Source of the DNA: a virus
Virus record (IMG/VR): IMGVR_UViG_3300007234_003091
Coordinates: 1 to 22,347 of that record
Strand: one strand, 5' to 3'
DNA length: 22,347 nucleotides
Shown in pieces: positions 7,832 through 15,264 of this stretch. A program made the position numbers and the translations under genes. The stretch's first letter is position 1. Every line of letters begins with the position of its first letter. The notes beneath the pieces are model-generated. The model was not told the DNA's origin. It did not search any database and saw only the letters and a list, made by a program, of their open reading frames with translations.

Positions 7832-8850
7832 TTAAGATCAAATTATATGAATTAGATAAACATCGTAATGAGTGTGCGTTTCGGCCATATATAGCCGCTC
7901 AACACGTATTACGTGATATTGGGATAGAATTTACGCAGGGTGATTCGTATGATTATGCATGGATAGCTCAAGCTAGTTTTCTTAATAAGAAAGTATCATT
8001 AGGTCAGTCTGTAAACGATGGGTTAGAATTTTTGTCTAAAATTACCGGCGACTATATGTTGTTAGATGGGCAAGATTCTACATCATTACTTGGCTCGTAC
8101 GAAGTATTTAAAGAGTCTAATGCATTGCTTCTATTAAAGAATAGTCTGTTGAAGAATCGATCGTTATATAAACAAGGCTCACAACTAGGACGATATTATT
8201 GGGGACCGGGCGATTATAAATTAGAAGATTTCGACGACTATTCAGATCGTATAGTATTAAGTGGTACGAATTGGTTATCTACTCATTGGGCTGGTATCAA
8301 TGTACAATGGCAACAAATTGATAGACCACGTAAATACGATGTGTCAGCTATGTTTCAATATCCATCCAAGCAAATTAATTATGAACATGGAATTGACCAG
8401 ACCACGCCATATGATAAGTTTCGTACTAATTGTATAGATCAACTTAATCAATCGTCTAGACTAGTTGCTAAATTAGAAAACGGCGAACGCGTATCACAAC
8501 AGGAATACTTTCAACGAATGTATGATTCGAAGCTTATAGTAGCTCCGTTCGGATATGGCGAAATGGCTCCTAGAGATTTAGAAGCAGCGATGTTCGGATC
8601 AGTGCTTATTAAGCCAGATATGAGTTACGTAGATACTAATCCAAATGTGTTTGTACCTAACGAAACGTATATTCCATGTAAACATGATTTTAGTGACCTG
8701 AACGAAAAAATTGAAGAAATATTAGGAAATCAGGAGCAATATTCTTATATTATTAACAACGCACGTGCTAAGTATATTGAGGCAATGGATCCACAGACAT
8801 TAGCAATGAATGTGTATAACATATTTAAACAGTTGGACGGGATAGAATAA
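7828..8850 (+). CDS. Exostosin/CgeB-like GT-B glycosyltransferase, paralogue A
   Basis: A 340-residue protein whose C-terminal half carries SKLIVAPFGYGEMAPRDLE (near 234-252), then FGSVLIKPD and ETYIPCK, the pattern of exostosin- or CgeB-type GT-B transferases. The N-terminal half has TGDYMLLDGQDSTSLLGSYEVF (73-94). The gene at 13643-14665 encodes a protein of exactly the same length with the same block order, so the two are paralogues. No membrane segment is seen. Arginine codons are mostly CGN (11 of 14), as in most of the block. It overlaps both neighbours by a stop/start junction (ATGA upstream, TAATG downstream). Confidence 0.75.
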   Translation: MIKIKLYELDKHRNECAFRPYIAAQHVLRDIGIEFTQGDSYDYAWIAQASFLNKKVSLGQSVNDGLEFLSKITGDYMLLDGQDSTSLLGSYEVFKESNALLLLKNSLLKNRSLYKQGSQLGRYYWGPGDYKLEDFDDYSDRIVLSGTNWLSTHWAGINVQWQQIDRPRKYDVSAMFQYPSKQINYEHGIDQTTPYDKFRTNCIDQLNQSSRLVAKLENGERVSQQEYFQRMYDSKLIVAPFGYGEMAPRDLEAAMFGSVLIKPDMSYVDTNPNVFVPNETYIPCKHDFSDLNEKIEEILGNQEQYSYIINNARAKYIEAMDPQTLAMNVYNIFKQLDGIE

Positions 8851-9998
8851 TGAAAAAAATATGGTACGCTCCTTATAAGTTTGAATCTTATGGCAATGAG
8901 GAAATAAAAGCAGTTGAAGAATCATTAAAATCTGGTTGGTTAGGAGGACAAGGTCCTAGATCGGTTAAGTTCGAAAAAGAAATTGCAAAAAGATTTGGTA
9001 AGAAATATGGAGTATTTGTCAACTCCGGAAGTTCTGCATGTTTATTAGCAATAGCATCCCTTGATCTTCCTAAAGGAAGTAAAATTATAACTCCTGCTTG
9101 TACTTTTTCAACAACACTAGCTCCTATTATTCAATTAGGATACATTCCTGTATTTGTTGATGTCGATCCTACTTCATATTGTGCTAAAGTAGAAGATATA
9201 ATGGAAGTTCTAGACAAGGATGTAAGAGCTATAATGCTCCCTAACTTAATAGGCAACAAACCAGACTGGGAATCCCTCAGATTTGAATTAGATAACCATA
9301 ACAGACACGATGTGTTATTGATAGAAGACTCAGCAGATACTATCACTCATACAGAATGTACTGATGTGTCTACTACTAGTTTTTATGCTTCTCATGTTAT
9401 CACAGCTGGTGGAGTTGGAGGTATGGTAATGTTTAACGATAAAAAACATGTCACACGTTGCCTCCAATACAGAGATTGGGGGCGTATAGGAGATGATTCT
9501 GAAATAATGGATGATCGTTTTAACCACAAAGTAGATGGAATTCCTTATGATCATAAATTTTTATATAGTGTGTTAGGGTACCACATGAAAGCTTGTGAAA
9601 TGAATGCTGCTTTTGGCCTTGTTCAACTAAAAAGATTTGAAAAATTCTCTAAAATTCGTAGAGAAAATTTTGAAAGATACTTAGAAAATTTACAAGGTGT
9701 AGGAGATTTAGTTCTTCCTAATGATAGTCTTAAACCTAATTGGTTAGCTATTCCTTTACAAACTGAAAAAAGATTTGAACTCCTTACATTCCTTGAAGAA
9801 AATAATATTCAAACTAGAGTAACATTTGCTGGTAATGTAACACGTCACCCAGTTTATAGAGAATATTTGCAAGAGTTTACTAACTCAGATATTATTATGA
9901 AAAACGGTTTTTTGTTAGGAGCTCACCATGGAATGACAATTGAAGATGTAGATTATGTTTGTGATAAAATTAAAGAATTTTTTGCACGACAATTATAG
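8850..9998 (+). CDS. PLP-dependent nucleotide-sugar 3-dehydratase, ColD/RfbH-like (DegT family)
   Basis: A 382-residue DegT/DnrJ/EryC1/StrS fold protein. Where aminotransferases of the family have the PLP-binding Lys (S/A-x-K before GEGG), this one reads SFYASHVITAGGVGGMV with H182 (codon 9393-9395). Lys-to-His at this site defines the sugar 3-dehydratases ColD (H188) and RfbH/E1 (H220), which remove the C3 hydroxyl of 4-keto-6-deoxy sugars. RDWGR, YDHKFLYSVLGYHMKACEMNAAFG and LIEDSAD also match that branch. It lacks the Fe-S cysteine cluster that follows RDWGR in RfbH, so it is closer to ColD in type and length. The expected product is a 3,6-dideoxy-4-keto sugar, if the substrate is as in ColD. 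Arginine codons (12 of 18 AGA) differ from the neighbours, hinting at separate acquisition. Confidence 0.82.
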   Translation: MKKIWYAPYKFESYGNEEIKAVEESLKSGWLGGQGPRSVKFEKEIAKRFGKKYGVFVNSGSSACLLAIASLDLPKGSKIITPACTFSTTLAPIIQLGYIPVFVDVDPTSYCAKVEDIMEVLDKDVRAIMLPNLIGNKPDWESLRFELDNHNRHDVLLIEDSADTITHTECTDVSTTSFYASHVITAGGVGGMVMFNDKKHVTRCLQYRDWGRIGDDSEIMDDRFNHKVDGIPYDHKFLYSVLGYHMKACEMNAAFGLVQLKRFEKFSKIRRENFERYLENLQGVGDLVLPNDSLKPNWLAIPLQTEKRFELLTFLEENNIQTRVTFAGNVTRHPVYREYLQEFTNSDIIMKNGFLLGAHHGMTIEDVDYVCDKIKEFFARQL

Positions 9999-10018
9999 TT
10001 ATCAATGGAGTCAAAAAG

Positions 10019-10699
10019 ATGAAGAATATTTCAATTTTAGGTGACGGCTTATTAGGATCAGAATTACAAAATCAACGATCGAACTGGATGTTATATTCTC
10101 GGCGACAGACGAATTTTGATATTAAAGATATCAATATACCTGAGTCAGATGTAATTATTAACTGCATAGCACATACAAATACATATGATACAGATCGACA
10201 ACCTAATTGGGACGTAAATTATAAATTCGTATCAGATTTAGTAGAATATTGTAATACGACTAATACTAAATTAGTTCATATATCAACAGATTATATATAT
10301 TCAAATTCTGACACAAATGCAACGGAAGATTCAGTGCCAGTTCATTGTAATAATTGGTATGGGTATACAAAGCTATTAGCAGACGGCTATGTACAGTTAA
10401 AAAGTAATGATTATTTAATTATTAGATGTACACATAAGCCGACTCCATTTCCATACGAATCAGCTTGGATTGATCAAATTGGTAATTTTGACTATGTCGA
10501 TTTAATAGCTTCATTGATAATAAAACTTGTAGAAAAAAATTGTTACGGCGTTTATAATGTGGGCACTCATACAAAGACTATGCATGAATTAGCAAAACGT
10601 ACTAGGATAGTAAGTTCATCATTCCGCCCAACATATGTGCCTGGCAATACTAGTATGAACATTAACAAATTAACAGGAGTTATATGCGATTTGCATTAA
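10019..10699 (+). CDS. Short RmlD-like NAD(P)-dependent sugar reductase (SDR)
   Basis: A 226-residue extended-SDR protein. The dinucleotide-binding GDGLLGS lies at 8-14, HISTDYIYS contains STD at 89-91, and the catalytic Y114-x3-K118 is in WYGYTKL. This is the order seen in dTDP-4-dehydrorhamnose reductase (RmlD) and related GDP-sugar synthases. It is about 70 residues shorter than RmlD, mostly in the substrate-binding part, so the substrate cannot be read across. Directly after a ColD-like dehydratase, it could reduce the 4-keto group of that product, as ColC does in colitose synthesis. That pairing is inference. GGAG precedes the ATG at 10019. It overlaps the next gene by 16 bases. Confidence 0.8.
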   Translation: MKNISILGDGLLGSELQNQRSNWMLYSRRQTNFDIKDINIPESDVIINCIAHTNTYDTDRQPNWDVNYKFVSDLVEYCNTTNTKLVHISTDYIYSNSDTNATEDSVPVHCNNWYGYTKLLADGYVQLKSNDYLIIRCTHKPTPFPYESAWIDQIGNFDYVDLIASLIIKLVEKNCYGVYNVGTHTKTMHELAKRTRIVSSSFRPTYVPGNTSMNINKLTGVICDLH

Positions 10700-11637
10700 T
10701 AGTCGATAGTTGTGGCGTTGGATCTTATCAAGTTAAAGATAATAAAGCATATTCATTAATCGACGGCAACGTGCCATTTCAATTTCACCATTCTATTGGT
10801 AATGAATGTTTTATGGGATTCTGGAGTTTGCCATTTGTTTTCGATGGATGTTTTATTAATTGGAGCGAATGGACCGATTTACCAGATCTAGATTTAGAAG
10901 TAATATTTATATCGATTGAAAAACGTTTTGATACTTGTACTATTGAACATTTACGTGAAAAATATCCAAATGCTAAAATTTATGGTTATGTAAAAGAAAC
11001 GTGGAATTGGGAACATGCGTGGAAGCAGCGATTACACGTACTCAATCAATGTGATAAAGTTATAATACCAGTTGAAAATCTTGGACTATTTCCTCAACTA
11101 ACAGCTAATTGTATACGTGATATAGAATACTTACCACAGCCAGTAAATATAGATTATTTATATAATCATTATTACACTGATGAACGTACCGATTCTATAT
11201 TTGCCTATGATATTGTATGGAATCAGTCTAGACGCGGTAATACAATTAAATTTGCACAATATCTTAGTCAAAAATATAACGTAGATCTGATTAATATTAA
11301 TACTCAATATGAAAAAAATCAATGGGAAGCTTTTTTAAATTACTGGCCTAAATGTACATTTCATGTAAACTTAGACCCAATGCCTATGTTTCCAGGTCAA
11401 CAAGCAATCCAATGTGCTACTCTAGGCGTTATTCAATTAGGCGGAGTTAATGATTCGCATGCGCGATTGTTTCATGAAACGGCTACAAATGATCTTAAAC
11501 TTTTAGAAGATAAATTTGTAGAATATTTAGAAAATTTTGATAGACGTATAGAAGTAATGGAAAATGCATTCCATAAAGTTAATAAACTGTATTCATTTGA
11601 AGCAGTATATAATAAATTTAATAGGATCATAGAATGA
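10684..11637 (+). CDS. Putative GT-B-like glycosyltransferase
   Basis: A 317-residue soluble protein. Two Rossmann-like halves can be inferred from the alternating hydrophobic strands: VIFISIEKRF, KIYGYVKETW and KVIIPVENLG in the first half, and TFHVNLDPMPMFPGQQAIQCATLGVIQLGG in the second. The latter resembles the donor-binding helix region of GT-B enzymes, where a Pro/Gly-rich turn precedes a helix and a G-V-I strand. A clear E-x7-E is missing. Position between a sugar reductase and a GT2-like gene supports a glycosyltransferase role. GGAG lies just upstream of the ATG, which overlaps the SDR gene by 16 bases. The family call is tentative. Confidence 0.6.
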   Translation: MRFALIVDSCGVGSYQVKDNKAYSLIDGNVPFQFHHSIGNECFMGFWSLPFVFDGCFINWSEWTDLPDLDLEVIFISIEKRFDTCTIEHLREKYPNAKIYGYVKETWNWEHAWKQRLHVLNQCDKVIIPVENLGLFPQLTANCIRDIEYLPQPVNIDYLYNHYYTDERTDSIFAYDIVWNQSRRGNTIKFAQYLSQKYNVDLININTQYEKNQWEAFLNYWPKCTFHVNLDPMPMFPGQQAIQCATLGVIQLGGVNDSHARLFHETATNDLKLLEDKFVEYLENFDRRIEVMENAFHKVNKLYSFEAVYNKFNRIIE

Positions 11638-12317
11638 AAGTAGGATTTATCACGACAAGCCACTGGTCAGATGAATTCCGTCCGGATGGCGGTATGTTTA
11701 TTAAAAGATTTCATACAACTTTAAAAGAACATTGTAGATTTAATTATCAACTGTATATTATTGATAATGCATCTACTTATAAAATAGACGTTCCTTCAGA
11801 TGCATTATATACTCGGATTGATGATCAACGAATTGCCGGTATTACCGGTGCATGGAATCGTGGCATATATCAAGCTTATACAGATAGATGTGATATTATT
11901 ATCAATTGTAATGATGATTTATATTTCAATGAGACTATTAATGTATTTATTCAATATATACATCATGATAATAACGATGATATAATTTACAGTGCATTGT
12001 CAAATGGAATATTGGGTGGCGCACAAAAAGCTAATGCTCCTTCGCAAGGCATTCAGATAAAATCATGTAACAGCGATCATACATGTATTAATGGCTTCTT
12101 TTTTGGTATGACACGTAAACATTATGAAAAATATCGATTTACGGAAGATCAATATTTCAACAAAAATAATCGTCACAATGGCGGCGATGGTAAATGGGGA
12201 GGTCAGGAAGGACAGTTTATCGAAAATTCGGAAAAAGGATTATTTGCTAAAGTTGTTAATGAATGTTGGCTACCACATGACAAACTCCGCGGTTGGAAAC
12301 AATTAGTAGGACAGTAA
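11634..12317 (+). CDS. GT-A glycosyltransferase (GT2-like)
   Basis: A 227-residue protein with the short GT2-like layout. It begins KVGFITTSH, has YIIDNAST near 41-48, then GAWNRGI, the metal-site NDD at 93-95 in IINCNDDLYF, and NGFFFGMTRKHYEKY, where the acceptor-side strand of GT2 enzymes usually stands. A Gly-rich GGDGKWGGQEG follows, with the Glu in the position of the usual catalytic E-D pair. No membrane segment. It starts in the stop of the preceding gene (ATGA), with GGA upstream. Its stop overlaps the next ATG by one base (TAATG). Confidence 0.75.
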   Translation: MKVGFITTSHWSDEFRPDGGMFIKRFHTTLKEHCRFNYQLYIIDNASTYKIDVPSDALYTRIDDQRIAGITGAWNRGIYQAYTDRCDIIINCNDDLYFNETINVFIQYIHHDNNDDIIYSALSNGILGGAQKANAPSQGIQIKSCNSDHTCINGFFFGMTRKHYEKYRFTEDQYFNKNNRHNGGDGKWGGQEGQFIENSEKGLFAKVVNECWLPHDKLRGWKQLVGQ

Positions 12318-13066
12318 TGAGAACAGAAGATACGAATACTACTTACGAACATCTTTGTAAGATGTTAGATAATAATAAACGCGTATATTATAGCAGATTC
12401 GGCGATGGCGATTTTTATATAATGAATGGCCGCAGAGAGAAAATGCATCAACATTCGCCTGAACTGGAACGAGAATTAACAGAAGCATTTCTCATTGAAG
12501 ACCCGTTGTATTTAAGAGGCGCTATGGTTAACTATCCTACGGAACCCGGCATGAGACCAGGGTTATTTGCTCCGCCTTCAGATAATAGTATGATAGAACA
12601 TTGGCTGATTAATAATCAAAAGATACCGCCATCAACTACTTTTTATAGTCATATCATGTTCCATTATATCTCAGTATTTAAACAAGATAAAATGAAACAT
12701 TTTCTAAACACGTACATACGTCCGCGTACTAAAATGTTTATTGGTGCAGTGCCTAAAGAGGTAATTGAAAAATTAGTTGGGCCGATCGATTTTTACGTTA
12801 ATGTCCCGGAACGCGACGCATATTATACAATCGATGATTGGTACCCATCTATCTTAGAAAATATAGATAAAGTGGATTTATGTCTTCCAGCAGCAGGAAT
12901 GGCTGGCCGTGTTATTCAAAAACGATTATGGAAGTTAGATAAAGATATACATTCAATTGATTTAGGGTCTGTTATTGACGCGGCATGTAATGTTTCATCT
13001 AGAACCTGGATTGATCTCGTAGACCGAGGCGATGCCAGCAGTAAAATTTCAAATTTATTATTATGA
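12317..13066 (+). CDS. GT-D-like (DUF1792-type) glycosyltransferase
   Basis: A 249-residue protein with YYSRFGDGDFYIMNGR near residues 24-39. The Arg-Phe-Gly-Asp-Gly-acidic motif marks the GT-D fold (DUF1792), whose founding member glucosylates the serine-rich streptococcal adhesin Fap1 and uses a DGE motif. Here the motif is DGD. Later segments TKMFIGAVPKE and DLCLPAAGMAGRVIQKRLW fit the Rossmann part of that family. I prefer the ATG at 12317, which forms TAATG with the upstream stop, over a TTG at 12293 that would add eight residues. It overlaps the methyltransferase gene by four bases. If the family call holds, this is the gene in the block with the most direct precedent in protein glycosylation. 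Confidence 0.65.
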   Translation: MRTEDTNTTYEHLCKMLDNNKRVYYSRFGDGDFYIMNGRREKMHQHSPELERELTEAFLIEDPLYLRGAMVNYPTEPGMRPGLFAPPSDNSMIEHWLINNQKIPPSTTFYSHIMFHYISVFKQDKMKHFLNTYIRPRTKMFIGAVPKEVIEKLVGPIDFYVNVPERDAYYTIDDWYPSILENIDKVDLCLPAAGMAGRVIQKRLWKLDKDIHSIDLGSVIDAACNVSSRTWIDLVDRGDASSKISNLLL

Positions 13067-13656
13067 TTATAAACAAAACATTAGTAGATGCTATTGACTT
13101 AACGTCGTATGTACACTTGATCTCTCGTAAAGATCATAAGCCAATTTTTCTAGCACCAGCCGGTGAAAATCATTATAAACTATTAGCTTATATTGCCACT
13201 CAATTAAATAATAAACTGATTATTGAGTTAGGTACGCATGAAGGAACGAGTAGTACGGCATTAGCTATTAATAAGTCGAACAAAATAGTTACATTCGACG
13301 TAAAAGATATGTATACGGTGACAGCCCAGCCTTCAAATGTAGAACGTAAGATTGGTAACATATTTAAACTGGGCATGCAAGATGTATTATTGCAGTCCGC
13401 AGTTATTTTCTTAGATACTGCTCATCGCGGAGATTTTGAATGGGAAGTATATTCATTTCTTAAAGAGAACGACTATAAAGGCATTCTAGTCTTAGATGAC
13501 ATTCATTGGAATGACGCCATGAAAAAGTTTTGGGAAAAAATTGATACGATTAAATATGATGTCACGCATTTAGGCCATGGCATTTGCCCGGATGGGATTG
13601 CCGGTACCGGGATTGTAGATTTTAGTGATCAGGTAGTTATAGATGATAAAAATTAA
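13063..13656 (+). CDS. Class I SAM-dependent methyltransferase
   Basis: A 197-residue methyltransferase of the Methyltransf_24 or CmcI-like kind. Motif I is IIELGTHEGTSS (53-64). An acidic residue closes the second strand at TFDV (77-80). FLDTAH is at 116-121, and VLDDIHW at 143-149 supplies the metal-type DD-x-H signature of O-methyltransferases that act on sugars or catechols. The last third contains HGICPDGIAGTGIVDF. Placed between two glycosyltransferases and coupled to both by overlaps of 4 and 14 bases, it probably methylates a sugar hydroxyl of the glycan made by this block. Confidence 0.8.
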   Translation: MIINKTLVDAIDLTSYVHLISRKDHKPIFLAPAGENHYKLLAYIATQLNNKLIIELGTHEGTSSTALAINKSNKIVTFDVKDMYTVTAQPSNVERKIGNIFKLGMQDVLLQSAVIFLDTAHRGDFEWEVYSFLKENDYKGILVLDDIHWNDAMKKFWEKIDTIKYDVTHLGHGICPDGIAGTGIVDFSDQVVIDDKN

Positions 13657-14665
13657 ATTGTCCGATCCGACAGATCAAAAAAACTTTAGCGGGCTGTTAC
13701 ATGCACGTGATATACTACCCGAGTATAGTATACAGCTCACAGATTCAAATGACTATGATTATGAATTTGTATCTCATAAGAATTATGTAGATTCTTCTAT
13801 ACCACTCGAATATAGTATAGAAAAAGGTATCAATGCATTAGCAAATAAGACTGGCGATTATTTTTTGTTTAGTGGTGCAGATTCTACGTCATTGTTAGGT
13901 GCATATGAAGTTTTTTCTGAAAGTAGTGCAAAGTTTTTATTCAAAAAACAACTATTATCTCGTGAAGATTATAGACAGCCGGCAGCGTTGAATAAATGGT
14001 TCTTTGGTAATGGGACATTATTAGACAAAGGATATGATATTCCTAACGATGAATATAATCGTATACAATTAACTGGTTATAATGTAGGACACAATTGGCC
14101 ACATCTGCATCAATTACAGTATCCAACTAACGTACGTGATATTGACGTATGTGCAGTATATCAAACACATATCCCACGTGAAGTATATGATCATGAAGTA
14201 CGTAGTGATACATTATATGCTGCACACCGCGATAGAGCCTGGCAAGAATTATCAAATCTCGAAAAGAAGTATCGTATCATAAAAGGACAGTCGACACCAC
14301 AACAATTTGTAGAGATTATGAAACGATCTAAAATCGGAATATCGCCATTTGGAATGGGCGAATTATGTTATAGAGATCTAGAACTAGTACAGTGGGGATG
14401 CCTACTCGTTAAACCAGATATATCTAAAGTGAAAACAAAGCCGGACTTTTTCAAACCGATGGAAACATATGTTCCGGTCAAGCCAGATTGGTCAAATCTA
14501 AACGAAACAGTTGAGAAAATACTTGGAAATTGGCAAGATTATCAATATATTATCGATAATGCAAGAAGGCAGTTATCAGAAATGTATTCATATCATAATG
14601 TTTGTATGCACTGGTACAAATTTTTTGCTAACTTAGATAATATATCTACGCAGGAAGAACAATGA
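13643..14665 (+). CDS. Exostosin/CgeB-like GT-B glycosyltransferase, paralogue B
   Basis: A 340-residue paralogue of the protein encoded at 7828-8850. Shared blocks are MIKIKL at the start, TGDY-x-L with DSTSLLG-x-YEVF-x-ES (70-93), SKIGISPFGMGE and RDLE (229-247), GCLLVKPD, ETY-x-P-x-K, and ILGN-x-Q-x-YQYII-x-NAR near the end. Other parts diverge strongly, so this is an old duplication or a separately acquired relative. The ATG lies 14 bases inside the methyltransferase gene, and MIKIKL at both paralogues supports this start. It ends in an ATGA overlap with the deacetylase gene. Donor and acceptor are unknown. Confidence 0.75.
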   Translation: MIKIKLSDPTDQKNFSGLLHARDILPEYSIQLTDSNDYDYEFVSHKNYVDSSIPLEYSIEKGINALANKTGDYFLFSGADSTSLLGAYEVFSESSAKFLFKKQLLSREDYRQPAALNKWFFGNGTLLDKGYDIPNDEYNRIQLTGYNVGHNWPHLHQLQYPTNVRDIDVCAVYQTHIPREVYDHEVRSDTLYAAHRDRAWQELSNLEKKYRIIKGQSTPQQFVEIMKRSKIGISPFGMGELCYRDLELVQWGCLLVKPDISKVKTKPDFFKPMETYVPVKPDWSNLNETVEKILGNWQDYQYIIDNARRQLSEMYSYHNVCMHWYKFFANLDNISTQEEQ

Positions 14666-15264
14666 AAAAGATATTAGCAATTGCTCCGCATACTGATGAT
14701 ATTGAGTTAGGTTGCGGCGCAACGTTAAATAAACTAAAAGATACATGCCAGATTGATGTAATCGGCATTACATCGGCACAGCCACTAGCAATTGGCGACC
14801 CTGTAGAAGAATTCTACCAAGCAATGTCCATACTTAAAGCTAATGTGACATTTTTAGACTATACACCTAGAATATTAAATGAACAACGACAGAAATTGCT
14901 AGATTATTTTTGGAAACTTAATCAAAATAATAAATACGATTTAGTTTTCTGTCCATCATCATACGACCATCACCAGGACCACCAAGTAGTATATCAAGAA
15001 ACGTTTAGAGCATTTAAGCATTCGACTATTTTAGGATATGAACTGCCATGGAATAATCGCACGTTTAGGACAGATGTGTTTATATCAGTACAAGAAGATG
15101 ATCTAAATGCTAAAATAAAGATGTTAGATTGTTACAAAACGCAACAGGAGCGTGCGTTTATGTGTAAAGATTACGTATATGATATGGCTCGTACACGCGG
15201 ATTGCAAGTTGGCAAGAAATATGTAGAATCATTTGAAGCAATTAGAATTGTAGATTTAGTATGA
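14662..15264 (+). CDS. PIG-L/LmbE-family N-deacetylase
   Basis: A 200-residue zinc-dependent deacetylase of the PIG-L/LmbE fold. The N-terminal PHTDD (9-13) gives the first metal ligands and the catalytic Asp, and DHHQDH (102-107) gives the distal His ligand. SSYDHHQDHQVV and LGYELPW also fit the family. Known members remove acetyl from GlcNAc-containing molecules in GPI-anchor, mycothiol and bacillithiol synthesis and in antibiotic pathways. Here the likely substrate is an N-acetylated sugar of the glycan or its nucleotide-sugar donor, leaving a free amine. AGGAAG lies upstream of the ATG. Both ends overlap neighbours by four bases. No membrane segment is present. Confidence 0.9.
   Translation: MKKILAIAPHTDDIELGCGATLNKLKDTCQIDVIGITSAQPLAIGDPVEEFYQAMSILKANVTFLDYTPRILNEQRQKLLDYFWKLNQNNKYDLVFCPSSYDHHQDHQVVYQETFRAFKHSTILGYELPWNNRTFRTDVFISVQEDDLNAKIKMLDCYKTQQERAFMCKDYVYDMARTRGLQVGKKYVESFEAIRIVDLV

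Noticed and set aside
8850-9998. Sugar aminotransferase (default DegT label)
   Set aside because: The PLP-binding Lys is His (residue 182), as in the 3-dehydratases ColD and RfbH, so transamination is unlikely.
12293-12316. TTG start adding eight residues to the GT-D-like protein
   Set aside because: The ATG at 12317 forms a TAATG junction like others in the window. The extra residues carry no family motif and are fully explained by the upstream gene.
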